From the NCBI GenBank assembly GCA_049587715.1, contig JBAVEL010000128.1, positions 1 to 15,772 on the forward strand: a DNA stretch of 15,772 nt, read 5' to 3'. Positions 13,680 to 15,772 of the stretch are shown here, one piece after another; within the stretch, counting starts at the first letter, position 1; each line of letters begins with the position of its first letter. The position numbers and the translations under genes were made by a program. The stretch is from JBAVEL01 sp049587715 (GTDB taxonomy: Bacteria; Bacteroidota; Ignavibacteria; UBA10030; UBA6906). Under the pieces are notes generated by a model. That model was not told the DNA's origin. It ran no database searches and was given only the letters and a program-made list of their open reading frames with translations.

Positions 13680-15740
13680 ATGGAACCTTCCCGCATCCTG
13701 GTGACGGCGGCCCTTCCGTACGCCAACGGGGACATCCACCTGGGGCACCTTGCGGGGGCGTATCTGCCGGCCGACATCTACTGCCGGTACCAGCGTCTGA
13801 AGGGGCGGGATGTGCTGTTCATCTGCGGCTCGGACGAACACGGCGTGGCGATCACGATCACGGCCGAGAAGGGGGGCACCACACCGCAGGCCGTGGTGGA
13901 CCGGTACCACGAGCGGAACAGGGAGGCCTTTGCCCGCTTCGGGATGAGCTTCGACAACTACTCCCGGACCTCCCTGCCCCTTCACCATGAGACAGCCCGG
14001 GAGTTCCTGCTGGATTTCCGGAAGCGGGGGGTGCTGAAGGAGAAGGAGGACCAGCAGTTCTACGACGAGCGGGCCCGGATGTTCCTGCCGGACCGCTATG
14101 TGGAGGGGACATGTCCGCGCTGCGGGAACCCGGAGGCACGGGGGGACCAGTGCGAGCGGTGCGGCACCTTCCTGGATCCCGCCCAGCTCGGGGACCCGCA
14201 CAGCAAGATAACGGGCGATGTTCCCGTGGTCCGGACCACCAACCACCTCTATTTCCCGCTCGGGGCGTATCAGCGCGACCTGGAGGCCTACGTGGCGCAG
14301 ATGGACCGACGGGAGGGGTGGAAGGAGAACGTGCTGAACTACTGCCGGAGCTGGTTCCGGGAGGGGCTCCAGGACAGGGCGGTGACGAGAGATCTGGACT
14401 GGGGGGTGCGGGTTTCCCTCCCGGGCTTCGAGCGGAAGGTGATCTACGTCTGGTTCGACGCCGTGCTGGGGTATATCTCCTCCACCAAGGAGTGGGCGGC
14501 CGCGCGGGGAACCCCCGAGGAGTGGAAGAAGTACTGGCTGGATGAGTCGGTGAAGTACGTGGCTTTCATCGGGAAGGACAACGTGGTTTTCCACTGCATC
14601 GTCTTCCCTGCCATGCTGATGGCCTGGAACGCCGCGCACAGGCCGCCGTACGTCCTGCCGGCCAACGTGCCCGCCAACGAATTCCTGAATCTGGAGGGGC
14701 AGAAGTTCTCGAAGAGCCGCGGCTGGGGCGTCGATGTGGGCGCGTTCCTGGACCGGTTCCCGGCCGATCCTCTCCGCTACTACCTCACGTCGATTCTGCC
14801 GGAGAACCGGGATGCCGACTTCACCTGGAAGGAATTCCAGGCCCGGAGCAACAACGAGCTGGCCGACGTGCTGGGGAACTTCATCCACCGCACCCTTACC
14901 TTCGCGGTCCGCTCCTTCGAGGGGAAGGTCCCGCCCAGGGGAGAGCCGGGGACGCTGGAAGAGGGCCTCCTGGAGGTTCTGAAGAATACCCCGGCGGCGG
15001 CGGGGGGCCTCTTCGAACGCTACCGGTTCCGGGAGGGGATGGCCGAGGTGATGAACCTGGCACGCGCCGCCAACAAGTACTTCAATGACAGCGAACCCTG
15101 GAAGACCCGCACAGCGGCCCCCACCCGGTGCGCCGCCTCCCTCAATCTCTGCCTCCAGGTCTGCCGCTCCCTGGCCGTGTTGTGCTCGCCGGTGCTGCCG
15201 GGGGCTGCGGAGCGGATCTGGAAGATGCTGAACCTGGAGGGGGATCCGGCGCGCCACGCGTGGGATTTTGCGGGGGAGCTGCTTCTGCGGGACGGACATC
15301 CTCTGGGGACGGCGGAGGTTCTTTTCACGAAGATCGAGGACGAAGTGATCGCACGAGAGCTCCAGAAGATCCATGCCGGGGGGGAGCCGGCTCCTCAACC
15401 CGCTTCGGGAAAAGCCGAGGTCACGCTGGACGACTTCGCCCGTCTGGACCTGCGTGTGGGGCGGGTGACGCAGTGCGAGAGGGTGCCCCGTTCGGACCGG
15501 CTCCTGAAGCTGATGGTCGACGTGGGGGGCCAGACCCGCCAGGTTCTGGCGGGCGTGGCGCGGTACTACGAACCGGAGGCGCTCGTGGGGAAATCCGTGG
15601 TGGTGGTCTTCAACCTCAAGCCCGCGCGGCTGATGGGACACGAGTCGCAGGGCATGGTCCTGGCCGCCTCCGACGGAGAAGGAAGGCTTGTGCTCGTGGC
15701 TCCCGAGGGGGAGATCCGCCCGGGGAGCGCGGTGTCATGA
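13680..15740 (+). CDS. metG: Methionyl-tRNA synthetase with C-terminal tRNA-binding domain
   Basis: MetG charges tRNA(Met) with methionine. At 686 residues it is the long bacterial form. It shows the HIGH motif as HLGH (20-23, in YANGDIHLGH), SDEHG (51-55), one C4 zinc knuckle (Cys145, Cys148, Cys158, Cys161), the AVLGY and WFD stretch near 257-265, and KMSKS as KFSKS (342-346). The anticodon-binding helical domain spans about 370-540. The last 100 residues (from about LDDFARLDLRVGRV) form the EMAP/Trbp111-like tRNA-binding domain used for dimerisation and tRNA capture. The ATG at 13680 has GGAG four bases upstream; the ATG at 13676 is out of frame. The stop overlaps an ATG (ATGA at 15737-15740) of a possible next gene. 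Confidence 0.97.
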   Translation: MEPSRILVTAALPYANGDIHLGHLAGAYLPADIYCRYQRLKGRDVLFICGSDEHGVAITITAEKGGTTPQAVVDRYHERNREAFARFGMSFDNYSRTSLPLHHETAREFLLDFRKRGVLKEKEDQQFYDERARMFLPDRYVEGTCPRCGNPEARGDQCERCGTFLDPAQLGDPHSKITGDVPVVRTTNHLYFPLGAYQRDLEAYVAQMDRREGWKENVLNYCRSWFREGLQDRAVTRDLDWGVRVSLPGFERKVIYVWFDAVLGYISSTKEWAAARGTPEEWKKYWLDESVKYVAFIGKDNVVFHCIVFPAMLMAWNAAHRPPYVLPANVPANEFLNLEGQKFSKSRGWGVDVGAFLDRFPADPLRYYLTSILPENRDADFTWKEFQARSNNELADVLGNFIHRTLTFAVRSFEGKVPPRGEPGTLEEGLLEVLKNTPAAAGGLFERYRFREGMAEVMNLARAANKYFNDSEPWKTRTAAPTRCAASLNLCLQVCRSLAVLCSPVLPGAAERIWKMLNLEGDPARHAWDFAGELLLRDGHPLGTAEVLFTKIEDEVIARELQKIHAGGEPAPQPASGKAEVTLDDFARLDLRVGRVTQCERVPRSDRLLKLMVDVGGQTRQVLAGVARYYEPEALVGKSVVVVFNLKPARLMGHESQGMVLAASDGEGRLVLVAPEGEIRPGSAVS

Positions 15741-15772
15741 GACGGGAAGGAGGCCCCCTGTGGAGGGTGCGT
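15737..15772 (+). CDS. First codons of a downstream gene, cut by the window end
   Basis: Two starts are possible. The ATG at 15737 overlaps the metG stop and would read MRREGGPLWRVR. The GTG at 15760, in another frame, has AAGGAGG (15747-15753) six bases upstream, which is the better ribosome binding site, and would read MEGA. Too little sequence remains to name a product. A tatD-type nuclease gene often follows metG in other bacteria, but nothing here proves it. Confidence 0.3.
   Translation, partial: MRREGGPLWRVR

Noticed and set aside
12213..15641. Reverse-strand open frame of 1142 codons opposite holB and metG, and the similar long ones at 4206-6725, 6556-8064, 8045-10174 and 10475-12508
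   Set aside because: They lie opposite clearly recognised genes, have low-complexity His/Pro/Gly/Arg-rich translations with no domain pattern, and are expected where high GC at third positions removes stop codons from the opposite strand.
1..15772. CRISPR array, insertion sequence, toxin-antitoxin, defence or biosynthetic cluster
   Set aside because: I found no spaced direct repeats, transposase, inverted-repeat ends or matching protein motifs; the genes are housekeeping or envelope functions.

Overview
The window is high-GC bacterial chromosome (G- and C-rich third codon positions), densely packed, with every supported gene on the + strand. It looks like a Gram-negative bacterium: there is an Omp85/BamA-type outer-membrane beta-barrel protein, several exported proteins and a membrane-anchored M23 peptidase. 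Several details resemble the FCB group and neighbouring phyla (Bacteroidota, Chlorobi, Gemmatimonadota and related candidate phyla): the long C-terminal extension of the S41 peptidase, Asp in place of the third YbeY metal-binding His, the insert in DNA polymerase III delta', and a small DUF2795-type protein. The phylum is an inference; no rRNA gene is present.

Layout. (1) 1-3150: a co-directional cluster of a 5'-truncated S41 C-terminal processing peptidase, an exported DUF3108 protein, a gamma-type carbonic anhydrase-like hexapeptide protein and a metallo-beta-lactamase-fold hydrolase. (2) 3151-3325: an intergenic region with a very good sigma70-type promoter followed by a long hairpin, either a leader/attenuator or a small RNA. 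(3) 3326-8938: a probable operon of an unrecognised 162-residue protein, ybeY, topA, a XerC/XerD-type recombinase, a short hibernation factor (hpf) and hprK. Junctions are tight; GTGA and ATGA overlaps join the first three genes. (4) 8939-9109: a second promoter and a leader with a hairpin that can hide a Shine-Dalgarno sequence plus a possible 14-codon upstream ORF. (5) 9110-10353: M23 peptidase and DUF2795-type protein, followed by the clearest intrinsic terminator of the window. (6) about 10427-15740: an Omp85-family protein, holB (DNA polymerase III delta'), metG and the first bases of another gene.

Most genes are housekeeping: rRNA maturation (YbeY), DNA topology (TopA), chromosome dimer resolution (Xer), ribosome hibernation (HPF), phosphorylation of HPr (HprK), cell-wall and envelope work (S41 and M23 peptidases, Omp85 protein), replication (HolB) and translation (MetG). 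I see no mobile element, CRISPR array, tRNA, rRNA or defence system, and I do not claim a new multi-gene system. The points most worth a second look are the promoter-hairpin unit before the unrecognised gene, a ten-G tract inside that gene, the leader of the M23 gene, and the terminator lying on top of the likely start of the Omp85 gene.
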